Below the pieces are notes generated by a model. The model did not search any database. It worked only from the letters and a program-made list of their open reading frames with translations, and was not told the DNA's origin. Below are positions 11,071 to 22,135 of a stretch of 64,000 nt of DNA, in pieces. Each line of letters opens with the position of its first letter. Position 1 is the first letter of the stretch. The DNA comes from Wurfbainia villosa (taxonomy: Eukaryota; Streptophyta; Magnoliopsida; Zingiberales; Zingiberaceae). The stretch is from contig CM045990.1 in assembly GCA_025175895.1 (NCBI GenBank), forward strand, positions 42,776,658-42,840,657, in the 5' to 3' direction. A program made the position numbers and the translations under genes.

Positions 11071-13272
11071 TGTTAGTAATATATGAGAGATGTCCTAAGG
11101 CAATCGCCTTATGTATAAACCATTTATATGATAAATGAAGATTCACTATTTGAGTATACATGTTTTATGTATTTGATTGGATCTTAAACTCATTTACTGA
11201 ATGTCCACGATATGATTCACAGCATGAGAGAATTTGTGATTGGATCGCAACTAGTGAGTATCTCTACATGTGTAATTGTGATGTATCAGAATTATCCCTA
11301 GTCGATGAATTGATGGATTTGGACACCATCAGTTCTGTCGAGACTAGCACGAGGTATACTCCTTGGTGTATCCAAGCAGCTGATTCTCACTGGCTGGAGA
11401 CATAGTGATGTCCGGAGTTAATCGTGGATGCTAGTTATGGTAACTAGTTCATTGGAGTGACCAGCTGTAAGACTTCATATGGTTCTCTGCATATATAGAT
11501 ATGTCAATGAAGTTCTTACTGTGGCTTAAGTGCGATGTTCCTTTGACTTGCGGTATTCAAGTCATCTTGATCATGGAGACTTATGCTTTGACATCTTAAG
11601 CAAACATCTCTGAGGAGATGTGGACCTAGGATGATTGGGTATAAGTCGAAGTGATCGAAGGTGTTTGAATAGCCTATAAAGGATTCACCACTCCTTGCGA
11701 GGAGATGTATACCCATGGCCTCTCGTCGGATTGTTACTAAAGTCTTTGGCCAAAGCATTACATGTTTAGAGTAAGGTACTCTTCGATACATGTGGAGTAA
11801 CTAGAATCTGTGAGGACGAGGAAATGATACTGGGCTAGGTGTGACGAGTCACTTAGTGGGATCGACACTATAGACCATGTCCTGAACCAAGTGGGTATAA
11901 GATGAGTGAAGGGAATGGGGCACGATTCATTCGAGCATCAAGGGTTTGAAAATAGTTCGATCAACCGTTGATCTTTTCTTAATTGGGGATCATGATGTAC
12001 TACTAGGTGCCACTCATGATCGTTCTATAATTAATGGTTAATTATAGACGGCCAACATAAACCGAGAACCTATTTGGTCACACGCACAACGAGTGTAATC
12101 CAAAGGATTTAAAACGAGCTTGAGAATGGGATTCTCAGACCGAGAGAAACTATGTTTGGTTGGACCAAACATAAAGCGAGCATGAAATTGTTTCAGTCGC
12201 AATGGAAGCGTGGATGGGCCGTGTCTTATGAAGACATAATGGATGGACCAAAATGGTTTGGTTCTAATCTAATGGATGAGAATAAACCAAAGGGTTTGGT
12301 TTATTTTAAACGAATGAACCAAAAGTTGGTTCGGTTCGTTTTAACTTAAAATAAACCATCATGGTTTGGTTTATTTTAACTTATCTTAATGGAGCGGGTT
12401 AACGGGCTTTATGGATATGATCCATTAACCATTAAGAGAATTAGTTCTCTATAAAATAGGGCTTAAACCCTAACCCTAAGGCTAATCAAGTTTTGGCCGC
12501 CCAAACCCCCTCCCTCTCCTATTCGGCGCCAACACCTAAAGCTGCCGCCGCCCAGCTTGTGTGCAGCCGTCCAAGTCTTTGCCGGCGTCCAAGCTTCAGC
12601 CGGAGAACCTCCGGCGACCCTCCGGCGATCTCCTTTGGGTTCGGTGATAAGGTGAGCTTCCATCTTTCCTGAGCCGGCCTCTATTCCTCCACCAAAAGCT
12701 GTCCAGTTTTTCTGGACAGCTTGTTTCTTTGTTGTCGGAGCGTCGTTTGGACGACGGTTAGTGCTCCGACAGCGGCTAACTTACCGGGGATTTGATCTCC
12801 GGTAATCCTCTGAGGTGGGGGACGAAGGATTCGTCAAACGGTTGACGAATACCTCTCCGGAGAAGCGAGTTTTGAGAACTTGTTTTTAGGATCCGAATTT
12901 GGATTCGGATCGTGATCATCTCTCGATCACGTCGTCTTCAACACGAGGCTAGTAACCCGTACGAAGACGAAGCTCGTGACTTAGCGAAGTCATCCCGAGG
13001 AGCTCGGCGTGGATACGGATAGAGACGATTCTTACGAGGATAGTTCCGGTTGATGCCGTTCCCGCTACACGTCATACGAAAGGTATAACGTAGATAAATT
13101 TCTTTTATTGCAAATTTTAATTTACGGTTATGTCTACACTTGTTGTAATATGCATGCGTGTGTTGTGTGTGTTGTAATAAATATAGATTTATTATTTTTA
13201 ATTGCTTCCGCTGTGCTCATGTTTACGAAACATGATCGAACACACACACGCCGCGGTGCCGGAAACCCAACA
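11071..13272 (+). repeat. Copia-B 5' LTR (2202 bp)
   Basis: It starts TGTTAGTAATATATG and ends GGAAACCCAACA just before the PBS. It matches 18217-20419 almost base for base, except for a cluster of small indels at about 11815-12145. A TATA-like box (CTATAAAATAG, 12449-12459) is followed by AAACCCTAACCCTAAGG, a telobox-like motif. An inverted TTTGGTTTATTTTAA/AAAATAAACCA region lies at about 12285-12375. Confidence 0.92.
12449..12459 (+). promoter_or_regulatory. TATA-like box of Copia-B LTR
   Basis: CTATAAAATAG with a telobox-like AACCCTAACCC about 15 bp downstream. The same arrangement occurs in the 3' LTR at 19598-19608. It is a likely start region for genomic RNA. Confidence 0.55.
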
Positions 13273-13273
13273 G

Positions 13274-13285
13274 TGGTATCAGAGC
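13274..13285 (+). promoter_or_regulatory. Copia-B primer binding site
   Basis: TGGTATCAGAGC, complementary to the 3' end of initiator tRNA-Met, begins one base after the LTR end CAACA. It primes minus-strand DNA synthesis. Confidence 0.9.
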
Positions 13286-14552
13286 CCAGGTTGTGTTTCG
13301 ACATAATCGTAAAATGGTTTTGCGATAGTCATAATGTATTTCTGGAAATTTTCTAAATTTTGGAAATTTAGAAGTATTTATGGAAATTTTTCAATTTTGG
13401 AAAGTCTAGAAGTATTTATGGAAATCTTCCACTTTTGGAAAGTTGGAAGTATTTATGGAAATTGATATTTTCCATAAATAAAATATTTGATTAGATTCTG
13501 GAAATTTGTTTCCTAATTTAATCATGATTTGATTTGAAATCAAATCTTAAAATATTTTATTTCCATAAGTAGTTTTAATGATTTAGGAAATTGGTTTCCT
13601 AAATAGATTTTCCTTAATCAAATAATTCCATGAATAAAATATGTGATTAGATTTGGAAATTTGTTTCCTAATTTAATTATGATTTGATTTGGAGAATCAA
13701 ATCTTAAACATATTTTATTTCCATAAATAGTTATGACATATAAGGAAATTATATACATGACATAATTGTATGCCATGTAATTGCATTAGATGCATAACAT
13801 TATGCCATGCGTATCGTGACATGTAGATGTATGCCATGTATGCCATGCCATGTAGATAATAGTTATTTGCATGCAAAGAGGATGAGACATAAAAACCCTT
13901 AATCAATATTAAAGCCTACACCTTCCATTAATATGGTTAGAACAGGAGTTACATTTCTTGTTTGGGTTGTTGGACTCTCTCCAAGCCCGCTCGAACTGAA
14001 TATGTTCAAACCATGGAATAGTTTAATACTAATATGGTAGAGTCGAGGTCAATCGTTAGCTTTGGTTGTTGGACTCTCTCCAAGCTGGGCTAATTGGTTG
14101 AATGCGCTCTAACCATATTAAAACTATGTCTTGATTAATGGGTTGGCTTTAACCTGGAGCATCGGCTTGTTGGACTCTCCCGAGGTCGATGTAAAGGGAG
14201 GTGAAGTTGGGTGCTATGCATATGATGCATACTTGTTAATGTGTTAACAACCCGATGTATGTGTGAACATTCAATTAGTTGATAGCACATTGTGATAGTT
14301 GCATATACGTGATATGCAATCGGTATAGATGATACCTACCGTCGTAGTTATGAATGGCTTGTTGGACTCTCTCCAAGGTTGTTCATAACTATGATGGATA
14401 TCAGCCCATTCGGAGATGGACCTACAATCTCCCGAAGTGATTTTGGGGTTTTTGAAATTCGAAAAATGAATGGGATTTATAAATGTATATTGATGCATTT
14501 TAAAAATCATTTTCTCATATATGCTCGTTTTGTATTTCTAAGATTGATCCTG
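13286..14552 (+). other. Copia-B leader with internal repeats
   Basis: Untranslated leader with no gene. Three repeat types are visible: a 38-40 bp unit around TTTTGGAAA-GTCTAGAAGTATTTATGG (about 13340-13465); a longer AT-rich segment occurring twice (about 13465-13570 and 13610-13735, containing TTTCCTAATTTAAT and TTATTTCCATAA); and TTGTTGGACTCTCTCCAAG four times (next entry). Confidence 0.6.
13964..14379 (+). repeat. TTGTTGGACTCTCTCCAAG repeat, four copies
   Basis: The motif occurs at about 13966, 14065, 14167 (CTCCCGAGG variant) and 14359. The spacing is near 100 bp, with a double gap before the last copy. It may mark a degenerate tandem array of about 100 bp in the leader. Confidence 0.6.
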
Positions 14553-15225
14553 ATGTCTTTGAATTTGCGTTCCATTTTGGATTCAAATAAATTGACTGGG
14601 CCGAACTTCTTGGACTGGCTTAGAAACTTGAGAATTGTTCTCAAGGTGAAAAGCTTGTGTATGTCCTCGAAGCGCCTCTTCCCGCCCGTCCTAGTGACGA
14701 TGCAACTTTGGACCAATTGTTGGCCTATCAGAAACATGTGAGTGATTCTGAACAAATGAGTTGCATCATGCTAGCCACGATGGAACCCAAGCTACGAAAG
14801 AAGCATGAGCATATGGATGCTCATATCGTAGTCCTTCATCTTTGTGAGTTGGTTGATGAGCAAGTGAGATTCGAAAGGTTCGAAGTCTCAAAGCTCCTCT
14901 TCACCTCTGAGATGCTAGGAGGTTCATCTGTGGTACTGCTCAATATGCTGAAGACTGTGGAGTCTTCTGAGAAGCATGAGCAGGGGACGGTGCTGTTAGT
15001 TGATTCCTCGAAGAAAGGTTCTAAGAGGAAGTCAAAGGAACAGCAGAAGGGAAAGAAGAGAAGGGCTAAGAAGGTAGAACTAGCACAAAAGGAAATTTGC
15101 CATCATTATGGCAAGGAGAGCCATTTGCGAAGAAAGTACAAGATTTATCTTGAGTCCGTGAAGAAGGATAAGACATCGGATGCCCCATCTTCTTCAGAAA
15201 TCTTCTTTATTGATTGTCATTCTAT
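14553..15225 (+). pseudogene. Copia-B gag (frameshifted)
   Basis: It starts at ATGTCTTTGAATTTG with the copia gag opening LDSNKLTGPNFLDWLRNLRIVLK. A single-base loss near 14648 shifts the frame, and the protein continues as YVLEAPLPARPSDDATLDQL in the ORF entered at 14657. A Lys-rich stretch (about 15000-15085) is followed by CHHYGKESHLRRKYK. This is a CCHC knuckle with two Cys replaced by Tyr, so zinc binding is probably lost. The UBN2-type core supports the capsid/nucleocapsid assignment. Confidence 0.8.
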
Positions 15226-16780
15226 TTCCTCAGACACTTGGGTATTCGATACTGGGTGTGGCTCACATATATGTAATGACATACATGGGCTAAGGAATAG
15301 AAGAAGACTTGTCAAGGGGAGAGTCAAATTTACGTGTTGGGAATGGAGCAACGGTTGCTGCACTCGCCATCGAAAGTATTTGTTGGAACTCCCTGTAGGA
15401 CTTGTCTTAGAATTGGACAATTGCTTTTATGTTCCTTCGTTAATAAAGAACATCATTTCTATTTCTTGTTTAAATAGAAATGGGTACCATTTGACTTTTA
15501 GTAACAATTGTTGTTACATAACTTTGAATGGAGTTCTTTATGGGACTGGAACTTTAAGCAATGGTGTTTATACGTTGGACGTATCCAGTGACATTTTCAA
15601 TATCGAAGCGAGCAACACGCGTGCTCGAAAGGATAATCAAATAGACTCCTATATGTGGCATTGTCGTCTTGGCCATATAAGCAAGAAACGCATGTCCGAA
15701 TTACACCGATGTGGAATTCTGGAATCGTTTGAATTGGATTCATACGATACATGAATCATGCTTAAAAGGCAAGATGACTAAGTTACCTTTTCTTTGGAAA
15801 AGGTGAGCAGTGGGAGAGTTACTAGGTCTAGTACATACTGATGTATGTGGACCTATGTCAACTCAAGCATTAGGAGGCTATAGCTACTTCATTACCTTCA
15901 CCGATGATCACTCACGGTTTGGGTATGTGTTCTTGATGAAACACAAGTCTAAAGCCTTTGAAAGGTTCAAAGAATTCAGAAATGAAGTAGAGAAACAACA
16001 TGACAAGAGTATTAAAATACTTCGATCGGATCGAGGTGGTGAATACTTAAGTCAAGAGTTTCTTGATTATCTAAGAGACAATGGCATATTGTCTCAATGG
16101 ACTCCGCCCTATACACCACAGCATAATGGTGTATCTGAGAGGCGTAACCGGACCTTGTTGGACATGGTCAGGTCAATGATGAATCATGCGACTCTTCCCA
16201 AGTCCTTTTGGGGTTATGCACTTTAGACAGCTGTTTACTTGTTAAACAGAATGCCTACCAAGGTAGTCTCAACTACTCCATATGAGATATGGAATGGTAA
16301 GAAACCTCATGTATCTTACTTGAAGATATGGGGTTGTCCTGCTTATGTGAAGAGGACTGTATCAGACAAACTGGATGCTAAGTCTGATAAATGTCTATTT
16401 ATTGGATACCCTAAGGAAACAAGGGGTTACCAATTCTATCATCCTGTGGAACAAAAGGTGTTTGTTTCAAGGCATGCTGTGTTTCTAGAGAAAGAGTTTC
16501 TCTTGCAAGAAAACAGTGGGAGTGTCGTCGAGCTTGAGGAGGCTCGAGAGACTCAAATAGACATTGATGAGATACCTGGTGAAGCACAACAGCCGACAAC
16601 TCATAGTGATGAGCAATCTGCTGGACCTATTGTAACACCACATCTTCGTAGATCTGGTAGAACACGCAATATTCCTGAGAGATATGGATTTCTCGTAAAT
16701 GAATCGAACGACGTGTTACTCATTGATGATGAGGAGCCTACCAGTTATGAAGAAGTGCTGACAAGTTCAGAAAGGGATAA
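15226..16780 (+). pseudogene. Copia-B protease and integrase (one frame break, one stop)
   Basis: The aspartic protease motif is intact as WVFDTGCGSHIC (about 15238-15275). The integrase follows with its His/His zinc-binding start (MWHCRLGHISKKRMSELH). The Cys pair lies just past a frame break at 15754. The core is open from 15810 with HTDVCGPM, LRSDRGGEY and NGVSERRNR. The Asp of SDRGG and the Glu of SER are 35 residues apart, the expected D,D35E geometry. TAG at 16224 ends the ORF after FWGYAL. The next ORF (16239) continues YLLNRMPTKV... through the C-terminal region to the RT linker. Confidence 0.88.
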
Positions 16781-17480
16781 GTGGCTTGGTGCCATGAAGT
16801 CGGAAATGGATTCCATGTACGTAAACCAAGTTTGGAACTTGGTTGACCCACCTGAAGGCATAAAGCCTATAGGGTGCAAGTGGGTTTTCAAGAAGAAAAC
16901 CGACATGGATGGTAATGTGATTACCTATAAGGCTAGGTTGATGGCAAAAGGATATCGTCAAAAGCAAGGTGTTGATTATGACGAAACCTATTACTGTAGC
17001 TATCTTAAATCCATTCGGATGCTCCCGCCATAGCGGCTCATTATGATTATGAGATATGGCGGATGGATGTGAAAACAACTTTCCTTAATGGAAACTGCCG
17101 AGGGGCGTGTATATGATACAGCCTGAGGGTTTCACATCGGTTGATAAAACCAAGGTATGCAAATTGCGACGGTCCATTTATGGATTGAAGCAAGCATCCA
17201 GGAGCTGGAATATCCGTTTTGATGAGACGATCAAAAAGTTTGATTTCTCGCAAAATCCAGACGAACCTTGTGTGTACAAGAAGGTTAGTGGGAGTGCAGT
17301 CGTATTCCTAGTATTGTATGTCGATGACATACTACTTATAGGAAACGATGTTTCAATCTTACAGTCAGTGAAGGTTTGGTTATCCAAGACATTCTCCATG
17401 AAAGACCTGGGAGAAGCAAACTAGATCCTCGGGATTAAGATCTATAGAGATAGATCGAAACGGTTGCTTGGTCTTTCGCA
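16781..17480 (+). pseudogene. Copia-B reverse transcriptase (frameshifted)
   Basis: RT blocks are visible in order: WNLVDPPEGIKPIGCKWVFK, ARLMAKGYRQKQGVDYDET, the frame break at about 17005-17110 (where MDVKTTFLNG should lie), then MIQPEGFTS, RSIYGLKQASRSW and the catalytic VLYVDDILLIGN (about 17312-17347). A TAG at 17422 follows. The catalytic Asp pair is preserved but the ORF is split at least three ways. Confidence 0.88.
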
Positions 17481-18204
17481 GTCTACATATATAGACCGAG
17501 TGCTAAAGAGGTTTAGCATGTCGGAATCCAAGAAAGGTTTCTTACCCATCAGGCATGGGGTACACCTTCAAGTCTATGTCTGTGCATTTAAGAGAGGATT
17601 TGCATGAGTAAGATTCCCTATGCATCCGATAGGATCTATCATGTATGCTATGTTATGTACAAGGCCCGATGTATCGTGACGCTGAGTGTCACGAGCAATA
17701 CGATCCGATCGAGGAATGGATCATTGGGTGTTAAGACGATCCTTAAGTACTTAGAAGAACTAAGGATGTGTTCTAATATATGGAGAAGGGTACATGGTGA
17801 TACGTGGGTATACGGATGCGGCTCGCATGCATAAGGATGATTCCATGTCTCGATGCGGGTATGTATTCACCTAGAATGAGGCGCAATAAGTTGGAAAGGT
17901 TCCAAGCTTGACACTATAGCGGATTACGCCACTAAGGAATACATTGCGACTTTAGGCGACAAAGGAAGCGGTTTGGATCAAGAAGTTCATCTCTGAACTT
18001 GATGTGGTCTCATCAATGATCCAAACATATGCTTCGCCGCTATCATCTTATCAGAGAGATCATCAGTAGGAACGAAATACAAATCGAGAAAATTCCCACT
18101 GAAAGGAACTTAGCGGATCCTTTGACTAAGGCATTACCTCAAAATAAGTTTAAGGGTCATGTTAGAGCTTATGGTATTGGATACCGTAGCGATTGGCATT
18201 AGGC
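17481..18204 (+). pseudogene. Copia-B RNase H remnant
   Basis: Heavily broken. Short blocks can be aligned: QSTYIDRVLKRFSM, GSIMYAMLCTRPDV, KEAVWIKKFISELDV, LTKALPQNKFKGHVRAYGI. A local change around CGTGACGCTGAGTGTCACG (about 17676-17694), an 8-bp perfect inverted repeat, disrupts the segment after RPDV. No functional RNase H is encoded. Confidence 0.75.
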
Positions 18205-18216
18205 CAAGTGGGAGTC

Positions 18217-20419
18217 TGTTAGTAATATATGAGAGATGTCCTAAGGCAATCGCCTTATGTATAAACCATTTATATGATAAATGAAGATTCACTATTTGAG
18301 TATACATGTTTTATGTATTTGATTGGATCTTAAACTCATTTACTGAATGTCCACGATACGATTCACAGCATGAGAGAATTTGTGATTGGATCACAACTAG
18401 TGAGTATCTCTACATGTGTAATTGTGATGTATCGAAATTATCCCTAGTCGATGAATTGATGGATTTGGACACCATCAGTTATGTCGAGACTAGCACGAGG
18501 TATACTCCTTGGTGTATCCAAGCAGCTGATTCTCACTGGCTGGAGACATAGTGATGTCCGGAGTTGATCGTGGATGCTAGTTATGGTAACTAGTTCATTG
18601 GAGTGACCAGCCGTAAGACTTCATATGGTTCTCTGCATATATAGATATGTCAATGAAGTTCTTACTGTGGCTTAAGTGCGATGTTCCTTTGACTTGCGGT
18701 ATTCAAGTCATCTTGATCATGGAGACTTATGCTTTGACATCTTAAGCAAACATCTCTGAGGAGATGTGGACCCGGGATGATTGGGTATAAGTCGAAGTGA
18801 TCGAAGGTGTTTGAATAGCCTATAAAGGATTCACCACTCCTTGCGAGGAGATGTATACCCATGGCCTCTCGTCGGATTGTTACTAAAGTCTTTGGCCAAA
18901 GCATTACATGTTTAGAGTAAGGTACTCTTCGATACATGTGGAGTAACTAGAATCCGTAGGACGAGGAAATGATACTTGGGCTAGGTGTGACGTAGTCAGC
19001 CTAGTGGGGACTGACACTATAGACCATGTCCTGAACCAAGTGGGTGTAAGATGAGTGAAGGGAATGGGGCACGATTCATTCGAGCTACTGAAGGGTTTCA
19101 GAAATAGTTCTGGATCAACCGTTGATCTTTTCGGTTAATTGGGGATCATGATGTACTACTAGGTGCCACTCATGATCGTTCTATAATTAATGGTTAATTA
19201 TAGACGACCAACATAAAGCGAGAACCTATTTGGTCACCACGCGAGTGTAATCCAAAGGATTTAAAAGCGAGCTTGAGAATGAGATTCTCGGAGAGAAACT
19301 ATGTTTGGTTGGACCAAACATAAAGCGAGCATGAAATTGTTTCAGTCGCAATGGAAGCGTGGATGGGCCGTGTCTTATGAAGACATAATGGATGGACCAA
19401 AATGGTTTGGTTCTAATCTAATGGATGAGAATAAACCAAAGGGTTTGGTTTATTTTAAACGAATGAACCAAAAGTTGGTTCGGTTCGTTTTAACTTAAAA
19501 TAAACCATCATGGTTTGGTTTATTTTAACTTATCTTAATGGAGCGGGTTAACGGGCTTTATGGATATGATCCATTAACCATTAAGAGAATTAGTTCTCTA
19601 TAAAATAGGGCTTAAACCCTAACCCTAAGGCTAATCAAGTTTTGGCCGCCCAAACCCCCTCCCTCTCCTATTCGGCGCCAACACCTAAAGCTGCCGCCGC
19701 CCAGCTTGTGTGCAGCCGTCCAAGTCTTTGCCGGCGTCCAAGCTTCAGCCGGAGAACCTCCGGCGACCCTCCGGCGATCTCCTTTGGGTTCGGTGATAAG
19801 GTGAGCTTCCATCTTTCCTTAGCCGGCCTCTATTCCTCCACCAAAAGCTGTCCAGTTTTTCTGGACAGCTTGTTTCTTTGTTGTCGGAGCGTCGTTTGGA
19901 CGACGGTTAGTGCTCCGACAGCGGCTAACTTACCGGGGATTTGATCTCCGATAATCCTCTGAGGTGGGGGACGAAGGATTCGTCAAACGGTTGACGAATA
20001 CCTCTCCGGAGAAGCGAGTTTTGAGAACTCGTTTTAGGATCCGAATTTGGATTCGGATCGTGATCATCTCTCGATCACGTCGTCTTCAACACGAGGCTAG
20101 TAACCCGTACGAAGACGAAGCTCGTGACTTAGCGAAGTCATCCCGAGGAGCTCGGCGTGGATACGGATAGAGACGATTCTTACGAGGATCGTTCCGGTTG
20201 ATGTCGTTCCCGCTACACGTCATACGAAAGGTATAACGTAGATAAATTTTTTTTATTGCAAATTTTAATTTACGGTTATGTCTACACTTGTTGTAATATG
20301 CATGCGTGTGTTGTGTGTGTTGTAATAAATATAGATTTATTATTTTTAATTGCTTCCGCTGTGCTCATGTTTACGAAACATGATCGAACACACACACGCC
20401 GCGGTGCCGGAAACCAACA
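18217..20419 (+). repeat. Copia-B 3' LTR (2203 bp)
   Basis: It follows the PPT-like AAGTGGGAG plus TC and ends AAACCAACA next to the right TSD. High similarity to the 5' LTR suggests recent insertion, once the indel cluster discussed in the findings is set aside. Confidence 0.92.
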
Positions 20420-20424
20420 TCTTC
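20420..20424 (+). repeat. Copia-B target-site duplication, right copy (TCTTC)
   Basis: TCTTC directly after the 3' LTR, identical to 11066-11070. Confidence 0.9.
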
Positions 20425-20547
20425 AAAATCCTTCATCATGATGAAGTCTTCAATTCTTCTCTTCCATGAATTGAAGCCTTCTCATCCATAAAGTGCATAT
20501 GAGACCGGTGTGTTGATGTCCCATCTCAATTGTTCTTCAAACTCCAT
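20425..20547 (-). pseudogene. SIRE-c gag N-terminus (upstream of the Copia-B insertion)
   Basis: On the - strand ATG at 20547 opens MEFEEQLRWDINTP. One TGA interrupts, and then FNSWKRRIEDFIMMKDFEE gives the W-KRR/KRME gag opening. It runs straight into the TSD. With Copia-B removed, the frame continues into EWSIVMEGFNYPRGPKGG at 11065, which identifies this as the 5' end of the gag at 9687-11070. Confidence 0.75.
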
Positions 20548-20600
20548 CTTTTTCTTCTAGCGGTTTTGCTCCCGGGTGTTAGTCCGTAGAAGAGCTCCTA

Positions 20601-20612
20601 GCTCTAATACAA
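20601..20612 (-). promoter_or_regulatory. SIRE-c primer binding site (two changes)
   Basis: On the - strand TTGTATTAGAGC follows the LTR end by two bases. It differs at two positions from TGGTATCAGAGC. One is C to T and the other changes a G to T. Confidence 0.65.
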
Positions 20613-21126
20613 ATTGTAGGGACCTTCGTGACCGCTAGAGGGGGGGGGTGAATAGCGCGTATGACGTAGATGGAGGAAATCTTTCGCAATCACGTGCTTG
20701 CTGCAAATTGATTAGTATGCAGCGGAAATAATAAAGCAATAATAAAATACAAACACGCAAACACAATAATATAACGTGGTTCAGAACCGAATGGTTCCTA
20801 CTTCACAGATCGAGCTCAAACAAGCTCTAGCGATGCGATCACACACCACTAATCCAATAAACTCCTTCTCAAAACAATCCGGAGGTGGAGAAACCTCTTA
20901 CAATTATTTACAACAATAAACAAATAGATACAAGCAAATACAAATATGAAATACGCTACAAGTAAAGGAAAAACACTTTGCAATTGCTCTTTTGATTGCT
21001 TGATCTTTGGTTGCTTGAATTGCACTTGGAGACCCTGATTTGTAGCAGCAAATCACCCCAAAGACATCCAAGAACCGGTTGCAAATCCTCCCTCCATGAG
21101 CTCTCTTTAAAGCTGCTCCTTGGGCT

Positions 21127-21472
21127 GGATTTTGCTTGGCAGTCGACTGATCGGGACCATCAGTCGACTGCCCCTGTAGCCGTTGTGAGACAACGACATG
21201 TGTCACATTAGATAAGTTCCAACGGGCACACCATCAGTCGACTGATCATACCCATCAGTCGACTGATGGCTCAATAAGTCGAGTGTTCGAGCCAATCACT
21301 CGACTGAAGAACATTCTGTGCCCGAATCGACCATCACCGATTGATCACTGATCACCGATCGCCAGCCGCCAATGATCAGCCTAACTCGCAATGATCGCTG
21401 TGGCACTTTCCGCAGTCAAACCCTAGTTTACTCCCATCAGTCGACTGACCATAATCCCAGTCGACTGATACA
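21127..21472. repeat. CAGTCGACTG palindrome cluster
   Basis: Six copies of the perfect 10-bp palindrome CAGTCGACTG lie within about 350 bp of the SIRE-c LTR, in the transcribed part. The solo LTR holds a comparable cluster at 28470-28790. Their function is unknown. Confidence 0.7.
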
Positions 21473-21669
21473 CCTCAAACATGAGGTTTTATCCCAAGTA
21501 TGGTGCTCCCATACTTGCTAGACCACCCGTAGCCTAGACTTAAGCCTTCTAGCTACCTCCGTCAGCCTCGCGCCTATTGGATCCCTCCAAGTCATCCATG
21601 ACTTGTTCATCTATACGCTAGCCTTTAGGTGTTTCCATCGGCTATTATTATCCTAATGGTCTCTACATC

Positions 21670-21878
21670 GCCAAGGCACATTGGACTTACGCTGCCAAGA
21701 CTCCCGCTTGGACTTTACGCCGCCAATCATTGGACTTATACTGCCAAGACTCTCGCTTGGACTTTAGCCGCCAATATTCCCCTTGGACTTTCCAAATGCC
21801 AAGACTCAAGCTTGGACTTTCCCTTGCCAACCCATGTTGGACTTTCCATGCCAAGACCCATGACTTGGACTTTATATG
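21670..21878 (-). repeat. TTGGACTTT/CCAAGxC minisatellite in SIRE-c LTR
   Basis: Around ten imperfect units of about 20-30 bp, of the type CTTGGACTTTCC(A)TGCCAAGACCC. The unit is partly self-complementary (CTTGG...CCAAG). The solo LTR has the same array in opposite orientation, with more units. Confidence 0.75.
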
Positions 21879-22135
21879 ACAATCACATTGTCATATGTTT
21901 TTGTCGAACATCAAAACATCACTCGAGTCAAACTCAAGTTCGGTCAATCATGACCTGGGTCGATTGCACCAACACGACAAACATCAAAATACCACTCGAG
22001 TCAAACTCGAGTCTGGTCAATCATGACCCGGGTCGATTGCACTAATAATTTCCCCAAAATATTGTCAAACATCAAAATACTACTCGAGTCCAACTCGAGT
22101 ATGGTCAATCGTGACCTGGGTCAATTGCACCAACA

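Larger units (their letters stand above)
11071..20419 (+). mobile_element. Copia-B: complete Ty1/copia element with 2.2-kb LTRs
   Basis: Two nearly identical LTRs (11071-13272 and 18217-20419) flank a leader, gag, protease, integrase, RT and RNase H in copia order on the + strand. PBS at 13274, PPT-like AAGTGGGAG at 18206-18214 and a perfect 5-bp TSD complete the element. It is 9349 bp long. The long LTRs and protein motifs suggest the TAR/Angela/Tork side of plant copia, which I cannot separate by eye. The coding region has several frameshifts and stops. Confidence 0.92.
9687..22135 (-). mobile_element. SIRE-c: - strand SIRE-type element split by Copia-B
   Basis: The 5' LTR is at 22135-20615. 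PBS and gag start follow at 20612-20425, Copia-B interrupts at 20419-11071, and gag continues from 11070 to 9687, where SIRE-b cuts in. The gag frame rejoins across Copia-B after removing one TCTTC copy. The outer flank at 22136 (CCTTT) is Tat-like host sequence. Confidence 0.75.
20615..22135 (-). repeat. SIRE-c 5' LTR (1521 bp)
   Basis: Read on -, it starts TGTTGGTGCAATTGACC (22135) and ends GTCCCTACA (20615). It is the same family as the solo LTR at 27770-29315. It contains repeated CAGTCGACTG palindromes, ACTCGAGT inverted repeats near the 5' end, a CCAAG...CTTGGACTTT minisatellite and the CGCTAGAGG(n)TGAATAGCG block near the 3' end. Confidence 0.85.

Noticed and set aside
12467..12483. 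Telomere-type repeat (AAACCCTAACCCTAAGG) as an interstitial telomere
   Set aside because: Only about two units, and repeated at the same LTR position in the other Copia-B LTR. It is a telobox-like promoter motif at most.
17676..17694. CGTGACGCTGAGTGTCACG as a mobile-element footprint in Copia-B RNase H
   Set aside because: It has an 8-bp inverted repeat, but no duplication or excision pattern is visible. A local rearrangement or read error explains it as well.
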